DNA of 64,000 nt. Origin: Branchiostoma floridae (Eukaryota; Chordata; Leptocardii; Amphioxiformes; Branchiostomatidae). The DNA lies in assembly GCF_000003815.2 (NCBI RefSeq), contig NC_049986.1:13882465-13946464 (forward strand). The letters run 5' to 3'. The first letter of the stretch is position 1, and each line of letters starts with the position of its first letter. Positions 31,659 to 43,073 of the stretch are shown in pieces. The notes beneath the pieces are model-generated. The model had not been told where the DNA came from. It worked only from the letters and a program-made list of their open reading frames with translations, and ran no database searches. A program made the translations under genes and the position numbers.

Positions 31659-34600
31659 CCCAATTAACTTTTGTATTACGGATTTCATTAAGGGGCAAAG
31701 TATCTAAAACTAAGGCTCCTCGTGGTCAAGGTAATAACACATAAGTGTGACAGGTCGTTTAACAAATTGTTTAGAAGAAACAAATCTTTTTATGCTTTGT
31801 GTTTTCTTGTCTTTCAGTTAACATCTTGTATGATGTACCCAGTATGAAATGGAAGGTTACGCATATCCGTAAGTTAGGTCGCAGCGAGAGCACAGATTTG
31901 ATCACCCTCCGGTGTGTAACGTTATATATTTATACATGTATTATTCCAAACTGGATACTTTCTTATATTCAAACGATGATCTGTGGCGGTCTAGAAGTGT
32001 TAGATGTTAGTAATAATATAGAGATTTCCGTACAAAAGGTAAAGCTATTGCCCACAATCTTTCAATCAGTCCTATGATCCTTATCAAGCCGAAATGACCT
32101 AAATACAGAAGATATGATACTGCAGTCTTTGTTGTATGTTCATATTTTCTGCAATCAACTTTTGTTTCAACTGGCAGGAGCCTCACAAATCTATCTAAAT
32201 CTATACCACAATAATCAGGCAATAAAGCACAGACACGCTGAGATTCAAAACACTGTAATGCGTTTATTCATATACTTGACACAGAATGTTAGAAGTAACA
32301 GATGGCATAAGGTAAGGAGCCATACTGGAGATCACGTGACACCTCTTCCATCGTGTAAAAATGTTCAAACAAGCTGCGACAGGCTTTTACATCGGTCAGC
32401 CATGCAGGAACAACACAACACTTACAAGTCGAGATAGAGGAGTTGAAATATATTTCACCAATCACAACAACATGTATATTGTAGGGCCCTCAAAGTCAGG
32501 TACTACATAGAACATTTTTCATCATCTCTTCTCTCTTCATAAGTGCTCTTTTGATATAGGCTATCTATTTCCGCTAATCTGAGGAGATTTGGTATTATCA
32601 ATATTATAATTATTATAGCTTCATAACGAAGACAGTATTTTACACCATAGCATAAAAGAAGTTACTCGACTGGTTCGGCCTCTCGTATCTATTGGATGCG
32701 ACATTGAAATCGGTTATGTGCTGAGACGACCTTACCTTGGAATAGATTGTGAATTCAAGAAAAGAAAAGGAATTTGTGAGCCTTTTGAAGTGCTTTAGCT
32801 TGACTGTTTTTGAAAGCTATGATAGAATACCGAATGCTTCTGTCTGTGGCTTGATTCAAAACTAAATGAATTTTGGTTGAATATGTAACTTAGGATGGAT
32901 TCCAGATTTCAAAAAAAGCTATATCATACGCAATTGTCAATTTGAATACAACATAACAACATGATTTTCATATTGTTGTTGTCGCCAAACTCCGCCGCTT
33001 TTTATTCCATGTCTGGGAATCCAGGTAGCTTTCACTCACCCTTCATCTCCCGACACGTCATCAATATGGCGCCACACCCTGTGACGTCATCACTCTGCGT
33101 GCTTGTACAATCCTTCAACAAAAAACTGCAACCAACATTTTATTTTATTTTACACAAGGGCACCAAATCTCACTGTGGCAGAACTACAGGAAATCACAAG
33201 CAACATGTTGCAACATTTTTTCTCTTTACACACGTCAACATACTGAATATCTACATATGTTAGACCTGTAATAATAGATCTACAGTGAGCAGAGTAAGAA
33301 AAGCGCTGAGGTACATACAAGTAACATTTGTCGTGCGTACGCTGTTTGTCTAGAGTGAGCCTTTCTAGAAAAGTCAATATATTAGTTGTTCCATATTGCA
33401 CTACTGTGTTTATATCACATGCCTTTGCTACATATATTATATTGTTCTGGGATCACATGACATCGTGGGGATTGTTTGTGGCCAATCAGGGCAGTTTATC
33501 GAGGGAAGGGTACATTCCTTAACTTGAGTAATATTTTCTAAACGACGTGTCGTGTGATCAGTGTGTGCCGATCCATTGGTGAAATATAAACAGGCTGTAA
33601 TTAAGGGTTTGTAGAGAGGTATTATCGAAAACAACTGTTTGGTGGCCAAGAAGCTGAAACTAGTATAGACGGCCAGTTTTAAAATGCTCTGGCCATTTCA
33701 AGGAAAAAATATCGTTTCAGGATTGAAAGAAGGAGTGAAAAATTGTGCATCAAAGACAAGAATGAAATCTTTGCTTCTCTTGGCCATACAGATACTTTCA
33801 TAAAAACGAACCCTCACAAATTGTGGTTGTCCTTTCTCATAATGGCCACGGCCACGACTTAAGAACAGGGATGTTTTCGAGTCCTCAATAAACAACAAGA
33901 CCCTCGCTTCGTCCAAGCTTCAACGATCTGCAGAACAAATTTCCAACGCTGTAACTTCGGAGCTGTACAAAAGTCCAAGTGTACTTCCCCACGATAGGTC
34001 ATGTCGAACATAGTGCAGAATAGAAACGGTTGTGATACAAACGCAACCCAAAAGGTTACAAGAACATCAAATTCATGAACATTACCTATTGTTGTGGCAC
34101 CCTGCTCATATAATACCTATACATCATAAATCCTTTATATACCAGAACCGGTCCTTTTGCGATTGCACTCACATTCGATTGAATGTTTAACACTGTTAAC
34201 GCCTCCTTTGTTACACAGTGTAACAAAATTCGCTTCAGACATGCCATTTTCAGTACGCTGATTTCTGACGAACCCTCGGCATGCACATTGGTCGTTTGGT
34301 TGCTAAAGTCTGTACAAAACACTACTATACACATATAGTAGGGCCAACGGGAGCATTTCATGCTTTGCTTTGTTACTGTCTTCAACGATGTACAACAAGG
34401 TTCGACGGTACAAGAGTTTCAGTCACGTTCAAGGTCAAAATGAACACACATTTACGAGACTCGGCAATACCTAGAGTGTATATGTCCCCTACTCTATTCA
34501 CGGCACGGTTTAGGTTCCCTTCTTTACAAGCTGAGCTTTTCTTCCCTCTGGTAAGATTACTCGGACATACAAGGGAAATTCTTCTCAGGTACGTCCCATT

Positions 34601-35521
34601 GAAACCGACCCGTACATTCTTTCTACCAATCTGAAGTAGTTAATGTCTTTACACTCATTCCCATCATATATAGTGCATCAATAAATACTCTGTGCAGCAT
34701 TTGCCCGTTACTCACACTATCTTCAACCTATTGTGATAATTATTTCCTCATTTTTGTTCCATTTGGGTTAGTCATACCACGCTATCGTTACTAAATATTA
34801 TCCGCCCCAGTCTGACATACCTAACTGTCTACAACTCTTCCTTTTTGATATGTTCTACATCCGTTATCTAAACTCTACACATTGCGGATCAGACTGGGTA
34901 CGGTGACTTACACAAAGCCAGAGGACAGCAATGACAATTTTTCACCATCTTCCATTCCTTTTGCCTGTCGTTAAACGATTGTCTTGCGTTTCACGTAGCC
35001 CCTCGCGTATCGAGCGGAACATCGGTGTGTTGTCGTGAGAATACTTAGGTCAGTGCTCCTGAGGTGAACATCAACATTGTACACTCACTGTTGGACGGGG
35101 ACGCTTCTCTACACATCAAGAGAGACAGACACTGTACAGTCCTTCTTCTCTGGTACAACCATCTCTGATATCCACGAGTATCATAGGTTTCCTACAATCT
35201 CTGAACTTCATCTGTATGTGAAAGTCAAATTAGACTACTTAATTCGCTCTTAAAGATCAAGTGAAATGCGTTTTCACTAGTGGTAAGAAAAAGACTCTGA
35301 TGCCGTGTTGGCCCTTTGGCTGAGTGGTCATTGTCATTTGACCACGACATAAAGTTGAAAAAGTATTTTTCACACAGACGCAGTTCAGGGATAACGCAGA
35401 ATGAATCTGATCCCTAACAAAACTGTAAACTTCTCTGTCGTTCTTCTCCGATTCTTTAAAAGTCTTGTAGCGTGCCGTGAGATTCCGTGCGGTTGATGAT
35501 TGGTTCTTGTCCTGTTGTCCT
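31659..35521. other. Intergenic DNA between ZIP and the EGF-FReD gene
   Basis: Two genes converge here, so the ZIP 3' UTR and a possibly long 3' UTR of the minus-strand EGF-FReD gene occupy part of it. Seen: a diverged piece of the intron-27 MITE family around 32063-32105, and a perfect TGACGTCA (CRE) at 33082-33089 next to ATATGGCGCC. No coding sequence was recognised. Confidence 0.5.
33082..33089. promoter_or_regulatory. CRE palindrome TGACGTCA
   Basis: Perfect CREB/ATF consensus, with a GGCGCC palindrome about 12 bp upstream. It may belong to an unrecognised promoter or enhancer. Confidence 0.35.
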
Positions 35522-38500
35522 CTAGTTTTGGAAGTCAGCCGGCCTCATCTTGAGACTGACGGTGCGGAGCGAGAGTTTGTCCTTCCACTGCAGCCATATG
35601 ATACCGTCCCACTCCTTGTAGCTGCAGCTGTGGTGGTAGACGCCGTTCAGGTGCGCGTCATAGCAGTTGTTGTACCACCAGCCCGACTGCCATCGCTTGG
35701 CGCAATTCCATTGTCGTGTGGCCTTGTCGTTGTTCTGGTCGTACGTTGAGAAATACATGTTGTTGTGATTGGAATAGACCGGGCGCGCGTTCGTCAGGGC
35801 GTCCCCTGCACTCCCGGAATAAGCCCCAAGGTGGAGGCGGTACTTGTGCTCCTCATCCTCCACCGTGAAGTTGTTATATTGCGCCCAGACGGAGTTGCCC
35901 TCCCAGTCGGACAGGTCGACCCGCAGGATGTAGTGGCCCTGGCTGGTCAGCATGTGGATGTTGTCGTTTCCCAGCCAGTAGTCGCCGTCGATGTTGCCGA
36001 AGCCGTGCTGGTACTCTGTCCAGTTGCGGTAGAAGGTGACTGCGCCGTCCACACGCCTCTGGAAGACGGTCCAGCCCCCTCCAGCCGTCGTCATGTCACA
36101 GTACACCAGGATGGCCTTGGGCGCGCCTTGCGGAGTGATGTAGTACACGCCGCTCGTCTGGGTCCAGTTCTTATAAATCTCGGCGCAGTCGCGGTAGGCT
36201 AGAGAAGAGTATCGAGGGAGAAAAACAGATTCAAACAGCAAAACATCGGAAATTGTTCGATGTCATGCGCAGATGACACAGCATGAAAGCACAAGTTACT
36301 TTTACCCTGATCACGTGACATTTTAGCTGAGTAGTTTCGGTGAGGTCATCAACTAAAAGGTCAACGTGATCCAGGGCAAAGTCAAGGCAGAAGATGTATA
36401 AAGTTCTCCAATTTTACCCCCTTGTCTTTGTTCTCATTTACAGTTTCGCCTTTTATCTTTACACCATTGTAAAGACTCAGAATTTTATATGATTTGGCAT
36501 CAAATTGTACCCAATCTTTTCAGCTAATTCATATTCAATGTACATCTACAAGAGAACATCAAATACATTCTTCGCCTTGGGTATGCTTAGCTTGAATCTG
36601 CAGTTGCATGCATTAACAATATCTTGTAAAGTGTCATTCTTTACAATAATTTACATGCGTAAGTATATGACAGTGACATTTTCGGCATATACGTCAATCA
36701 TTTCCTGTGAGGTTTTCTTTTAGTTGCTTTCTTTTACCATGGTGTTATATAAGTTTCATAACGTAATACTTTCTTACAATTCAACAGATCAAGGAAAAGT
36801 GTCATATTAATGTTAAGTTTTGAAATATCAAACACTTGACTTGAATATAATGCTAGGCTTTCGAAGTAATCGATTTGTTCACACTTAAGGTGCTGGCTAG
36901 TAGCATAAAGATCAAGAGGTAGTTAGATACGAATCAGATCGCTGACGTCAGTTGGACAATGTCAATAGTGGAGACACAGTCAAACCTGCACAAGTGTACA
37001 CCTGTACACTTACCGGACCACCAGGCCAATGTGACCACTCTCTGATGGCCTGTTAGAATTTTGTCTATAGTGACTCCTTGTCTATAAACTTTATGAAGAC
37101 CAAATATTTAGACTGCATGACTTCTTGGGAAGTTTTAACTACAATTCCACCCATGTTAACTCCACATGGTATGCATTATTATGCATATACCGCATAAGTA
37201 CAATGAACAGACCCAATGTATTTGTGTACAGCGTACTCCAAGAAATCGTATTTTGGTTCAACAATTTACGGTAGCATTGATACACACATTCTTCACATTC
37301 CCCCCAAAATGTTTTCATTGGTATATGTACTATGTATTGAGTATACCATACTACTGGAATAACCATACTTCTATAATAAGGTCATTTGTGTATGTAGTAA
37401 AATGTCTACTGCTGAAAGAAAAGCATATCCTTTCAAGGAAACAGTACGTTTCCTTTGCACAAGACTCAAATGGACTCTTAGTCCTCGTCTTTTGAAAATG
37501 ATTAATGCTTAAAGAATTGAATATGACTGTAGGTACGTCACGCGCGTAATCAATGTTGTCATGCATGGATAAGACTAGTCCAAGAACGTTTTAGAAGTGT
37601 CTTTTTTCCTTAGCAGTTCAGTCTCGGGAGGCTATGTATATATTGTTGCGCCTCTAGACAACATCTGGAGAAGTGGCTTCTATTGTGGCTTAAGTATTCA
37701 CTGTGTGTACGATATACTTTGTTCCCAACACTGCATGTATACCGAATAGTTGGAGGTGTGTGTAGATAACTACAATCGATATCAATGTGTATGATTACGA
37801 TAGAGCGAAGATTGTTTAGATATTCATTGCCACTGCATATGCATTGTCCGACTCCTAGCCATGGATCAGCAACTGGGTTGTCACCCGTACCCCTATCAAA
37901 TAAACCGTATTCACAAATCAAGCTCGGTTTGCAGGAGGTCGACTTGTCCATATAATCACGCTGTAGCAAAATCGAAGCTTCTGTCATGCGACATCGAGTG
38001 CATGCATCGACCTCCGGTCTGGGAGTGGAATGGTACTGCGATTTTCAACAAAGTTGCAGAGGAACCCATGCGGCTCCTTTCCCATCTGGCGAATCATAAA
38101 CGACACTAGACAACTTTTAGCAACTATCATACCCATTATAGTTATGTAACAAGAGATTAGGAAATCAAGGAGAAAGTAAGAGCTATAAACGTTTTTTTTC
38201 TCTCTGATAAAATTAAACACAGTGTTGTGGAAGAAATTTATTTGTTCTTTATGTCCATGCTGATAAGAAAAAAAAAAGAAAATTGTCCTCGAGTCGGCCT
38301 GTTCACCGCTAGTGTTACTCCGCAGATCTGGTGAGAATCGCAGTACAGTGGAATGCTGACATCTAGTGCGCGCATGTCGTATGAAGTGCAGTTTGGACTC
38401 ACGGAACCTCCACACGTGCCACGGTCACAGGATGTACATCGGCACGCCGGCAGAGGTTAAGTAATTTTTGTCTTACAGGACTCACTTGTTTCGCAGTTGG

Positions 38501-41500
38501 CCCCCGCGTAGCCGCTCAGACACACGCAGCTGTAGGAGTTGACGCCGTCGATGCAGGTCCCGTTGTTCTCACAAGGGTTGGGCAGACAGTCGTCAGAGTC
38601 TGGTGGAAAGGACACAGGTTCATGGTCAAAACTTCATAAGTCTACAGCTCTGGTCTTAACGCACGGCATGATGGGATCAAGGAACTGATATAAGCTCCTT
38701 GTTGGGATATACTTGTGTGACAAACAAGATGGCAGATAGAACAGAAAGTTTACAACTCCTTCGAATATTTGCTTAACGTTATGTGTTTCTAATTCACCAC
38801 ATGGTTCACAGCTCTCTCAACAACAGCTATATGGTCATGAAACATGGAAATGAAAGTCTTTTAGAACCACAGGGTTATAAAACATGATTTAATCCATCAA
38901 TATCAACAATAAGCCAGGTAGAATTAGATACAATCTATCAATTCAACCAAAGACTTCTCAGCCCTAGCGGGTTTATCGGGTTAATTGATGGAACTCAGCG
39001 GCGCCCTGTGAAGATCTGACCGAGAGTTAACCCCGAAGTGCCCGCTGACTAATGACCGGGATCGTCCATCACCAGGAGAATCCTTCAGGATTGTGATTCT
39101 GACATGACTGATCATGTAGACCGGTGGGTAACGACTATGATGTAGAGTAGGCTTGGGTACTGGTACATAAAATTCAGGTACAGGTACGGTCCAGGTCCAG
39201 AGGATCAGGTCCAGGTTCTCTACAGAGGAATCTGTTTGGTGAAGTATCCTACTGTACTGGTACCCCTAATGTCATGATGTGGAATGTTTGGTTAGTTTAG
39301 TTTACCCGCGAGGTAGGTGTGTTCCTCCATTTCTAATAGATGGAGATCGCCGAGGGACCGTGCAGCAACGAAAATTGGATTTGTGCAAACTTTCATTTCA
39401 TGATTAAAATATCATGTAAGTATGATGGCAACAAGACACACAGACGTAAGAAAAATCGTTCTTGATCTATCAGATTCGATGAGCGATTTGTCAAATCTGT
39501 GATCGGAGACTTTAGTGGAGAGGACATCAGACACGTCCCAGCATCAGCAGCGATGAGTCATTCTCCAAGGTCACCAACCAGTAACAGCCACTCTTAGGTA
39601 AAGGATGGATCACGGAGATATGAGACATCGGAAATCAATTCTGAGTTCCCAAATCGAGCCATCTCTCTTCTGATGGTCATAAGGCAGACCCCATCCCATG
39701 TTATTGAATTTCTCTATTGTTAAACCTGGAAGATCCCCTGCCCCTGCCCGCTGTCGGGCGCGACTGGACACCGATCAATCTGTGAGCGCTGCATCGAACC
39801 GAACCCGCCAGGCTGGTTTAGATAATTCATAATGAATGAATAATGTAATATGTGAACGAATAGTAACGTTATAGCGTAATACAAAACAGAAACGTGGCTT
39901 AAAAGTAAGAATGGAAACTCTGCAAAACAATGGTATGGCTTTTGCAATGATACGGAAGTACATACGTACTAAATAACGACCGTCGAGGTTGTTTTGTATA
40001 AGAAACCTTACACTATAGAAGGGGCAAAATTGCAGAAACTATATGAGGGAAATGGCCAAATGATATCAATTAGCTAGTTTCCCGACAAAAATATTCCTAA
40101 CTAGAGTTCCACGAACACATACCTTTGCCAAATAAACCAGGTTTGTTATGTAGAATGTGTTACTCATTACATTTTATTTTATATGCCTGGAGTTGGTTCC
40201 CATTGCTCATACAAATTAGATCCCTATTTACATAATAATATTAAATTGTATCAAGCATCACTTAAGTTATCAGCATACCAAAAATCATGATGATACTTTC
40301 ATCCTTCTTGAAACCGGCTCCTGCAGTTCAAGGAAAGACGTTAGCGGACCCAAACATACACCTCTTACTCTCTGCCATCTTTTTCAATACATATGTGACA
40401 AATTTGAAAGTCCTATCACTGAATGCAGTGGATTTATCAACTTCCGTCATTAATTATGCAAATTAGCTGTTAATTTGCATAACTAGTATCTCATTGTGTA
40501 AGTTTTTACTTAGGCTATCTACATACCAAAAATCATGACGATCCGTCAACACGTTCATATTTTCCCATTAATTATGCAAATGAGATCATCATCTGCATAA
40601 TTAATAATGTATTGATATTTCTTTCTTTCTCAGCTACAAATGTGACAAGTTTAAAAGTCCTATAAAGGAATGCAGTGGATTTACAAACTTTCCTCATTAA
40701 TTATGCAAATTAGCTGTCGATTTGCACAATTAGAATTCCATCATGTAAGTCTTCCCTTCGGCTATCTACATACCAAAAAGCATGACGATCCGTCAACACG
40801 TTCATATTTTCTCATTAATTATGCAAATGAGGCCGTCATTTGCATAATTAATATGCATTGATATTTCTCTCTTTCTCATCTATATATGTGACAAGTTTGA
40901 AAGTCCTATCGTGAAATGCAGTGGATTTATAAACTTTCCTCATTAATTATGCAAATTAGTTGCTGATTTGCATAATCAGTATTCCATTATGTACATTGTT
41001 ACCTGGGCTATCTACATACCAAAAATCATGACGATCCATCAACACGTTCTCCAGTTATTCTAGTCCAAAGTTTGAAAGGAAATCGGTAACTGCAGTTTCA
41101 AACAAGCCGCTAGGGAGTCCAAACTTACGGCACTTACTCTCTGCCCCAAGGGCTATCTACCACTAAAAAATCATAACCACAGCATGTCCAGAACACGAGA
41201 TATCAAAAATTGAGGTTCTGCTGCAGTACCTTAGCAAGCCGCTAGGGGGCCCATTATCGAACTTGACCTTCGTTTTCCCGACCCCTACCCACCTACCAAA
41301 TATAATCGGGATACATCAAAGGCTTCTCGAGTTATGCTGTTAACAGACACACACACAGACACACAGACACACAGACTCACAAGCCCAAAACATAACCTTA
41401 GCCATTCTGGCAAAGGTAATGAACGTTGCAAAATGGACAGATGGCAGAAAAACAAGAACAGCAAAAAAGTAGTATGCTCTATAAATTTATATATGATTGG

Positions 41501-43073
41501 AAATCATGACACTACAAAGTCTGCGTACCCATGACACTTGACGGTCTGTGTACTCGTTACATTTACACATAAAATTATATGTACTCATGACGTTACAAAG
41601 TCTGTGAAGTCACGACACTACAAAGTCTGTGTACTCATGAAACTACAAAGTCTGTGTACTCATGAAACTACAAAGTATGTGTACTCATGACACTACAAAG
41701 TCTGTGTATCCATGACACTAGACTGGGTAGAAATCACGCTACAAAGTCTGTGTGCGCATGACACCACAAAGTTTGTGTACTCATGACACTGCAAAGTCTG
41801 TGTACTCACTGATCTCACAGATCCTCCCGGTGTAGCCAGCAGGACAATGGCAGGAGAAAGAGTTGATTCCGTCCTTACAAGTCCCTCCGTTCAGGCATGA
41901 GTATTCAGTACAGTCTTCGATGTCTGTAGGGGAGTGGGAAAATGTGACCGATCAGCACATACACTGAACAGAGTCAATGCTACACTGTGTACAGTTATTC
42001 CACTCACTGGAAGACAAAAGACACAAAAACCGAAAGTTCTGCTTCAGTGCCAACGAAAGTCGTCAGAAGGCCCATGATTAACCTAGACCCTTGTCTTCCC
42101 AACACCGTTGCCGTGCCAAATATCACCAAAATCCATCCTGAGGTTCCTGACTTACAGTGCCCGCAACTATTCCGAAACACAGACACACAGAAGCTCAAAC
42201 ACACACACGCGCGCGCGCGCGCGTGCTCGCGCACGTGCACGCGCAAGTACACATGCACACGCACACCGAACTTGAATCATCATCCATTTTTCATAAAGTA
42301 AATGAAACTATCTGTACGTACTTCTCCCGCAGTCCTTGCCAGTGAAACCGGGTGCACAGTAACACTCGTAGTCGTTCACCTTGTCGATGCAAGTCCCGCC
42401 GTTCGCACACAGGTGTTTGGACAGGTACACATTCCCACCCTTCCGTGTCATCCTGTTACAGTCGTTAATATCTGGGGCAGGGCGGGAACATTACATTTTG
42501 GCTTACTGCTCATTATATCATTAAGAGAGAGATTATTTTTGCTAGTTTTCAGTTGGATAGAATATTGTACATGTAAAACATTGTGCATAATTTATGATTT
42601 GAAAACTTCGAAAGATAACAACAAGTTCAGCACCAAGGACAGTAACAGTAAATACTAGTAATTCTGTAGTTACTATTACAACGATATGATATGTAAAGTG
42701 TGTACAAAAAAGATTTGGTAGAATAGAATAGCAAAAGACAATGCGCATCAGTACAGTTTATAGATAAAATTTGTTCTAACACAGCAAAAAATCTCTTCGA
42801 ATTTTCGACTCTCAGCTCTTCTTCAAATTACCAAATTAGATGACATGACGTAACGGATTCTTGGCGTCATGGCATAAGGGGCCGTCTAAGCTGTTCATGA
42901 ATCGTTCCATAATCTAATGTTATTTAGGGAAAAGTTGTTTTTTTACTTACTCTTTTCACAAAACCTCCCCTCATAGCCCTCTGGGCAGGTACAGGTGAAC
43001 GAGTTGATGCCATCGGTACAGTTCCCGTTATGCACGCAAGGGTTCGGATCACAATCGTTGGAATCTTTCAGCC
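35522..43073 (-). CDS. EGF-like repeats plus fibrinogen C-terminal domain protein (3' part)
   Basis: Five exons on the minus strand: 42951-43073, 42322-42471, 41810-41923, 38486-38599 (one EGF domain each, all phase 1-1) and 35522-36198 (FReD plus stop). EGF 1 ([15 protein letters not shown]...FCEK), EGF 3 ([16 protein letters not shown]...) and EGF 4 ([16 protein letters not shown]...) are canonical six-Cys; EGF 2 has an insert of about 12 residues between its first two cysteines. Several begin D-x-(D/N)-D-C with (D/N)G(I/V)NS(F/Y), the calcium-binding EGF pattern. The FReD has [37 protein letters not shown], a Ca-site-like DQNND and [20 protein letters not shown]. Exon phases suit domain shuffling. 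The 5' exons and signal peptide were not found up to 64,000. Such proteins are secreted; in lancelets FReD proteins include immune lectins, but the role here is inferred only. Confidence 0.92.
36199..38485 (-). other. Intron between FReD exon and EGF 4
   Basis: 2.3 kb, AT-rich. No additional EGF exon, RNA gene or clear transposon was recognised. Confidence 0.5.
38940..39075. other. GC-rich structured block in EGF-FReD intron (candidate regulatory element)
   Basis: Contrasts with its AT-rich surroundings and contains GGGTTAATTGATGG and CTGACTAATGACCGG, homeodomain-type cores. Conservation cannot be judged from one sequence. Confidence 0.25.
39153..39266. mobile_element. Small inverted-repeat element related to 3024-3415
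   Basis: Starts GGGTACTGGTAC and ends GTACTGGTACCCC (inverted). Inside is AAAATTCAGGTAC and GGTCCAGGTCCAG, as in the element at 3024. Non-coding. Confidence 0.5.
40230..41418. repeat. Composite repeat with ~245-bp tandem units rich in ATGCAAAT octamers
   Basis: About two and a half units (starts near 40380, 40634, 40881) share GTGACAAGTTTGAAAGTCCT, ATGCAGTGGATTTA, CATTAATTATGCAAATTAG, CTATCTACATACCAAAAATC and CATGACGATCCGTCAACACG. Flanking parts contain AAGCCGCTAGGG blocks. The right end has an ACAC/AGAC-rich run and AACCTTAGCCATTCTGGCAAAGGTAAT with a short hairpin. Nine or so octamer or inverse-octamer motifs are present. Lies in the EGF-FReD intron; no coding sequence. Confidence 0.7.
41565..41808 (-). 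repeat. ~25-bp minisatellite next to EGF 3 splice donor
   Basis: About nine units of (minus strand) GAGTACACAGACTTTGTAGT plus GTCAT. The first unit is continuous with the exon 41810-41923 donor, which reads GTGAGTACACAGACTTTGCA. Later units mostly have AT instead of GT before GAGTACAC. Confidence 0.85.
42040..42200. repeat. Diverged copy of the right end of the 40230-41418 repeat
   Basis: The order AGGCCCATGATTAACCTAGA, CTTCCCAAC, CCAAATATCACC, CATCCTGAGG and CAGACACACAG parallels 41247-41370. It is followed by a (CA)n/(CG)n microsatellite at about 42197-42262. Confidence 0.5.
42197..42262. repeat. (CA)n/(CG)n microsatellite
   Basis: ACACACACACGCGCGCGCGC followed by further alternating purine-pyrimidine sequence. 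Such tracts can adopt Z-DNA. Confidence 0.9.

Noticed and set aside
35765-36202. 145-codon plus-strand open frame opposite the fibrinogen domain
   Set aside because: Antisense shadow of the FReD exon, which has clear family motifs on the minus strand.
42004-42264. Minus-strand open frame over CA/CG repeats
   Set aside because: Low-complexity translation of a microsatellite and a decayed repeat.
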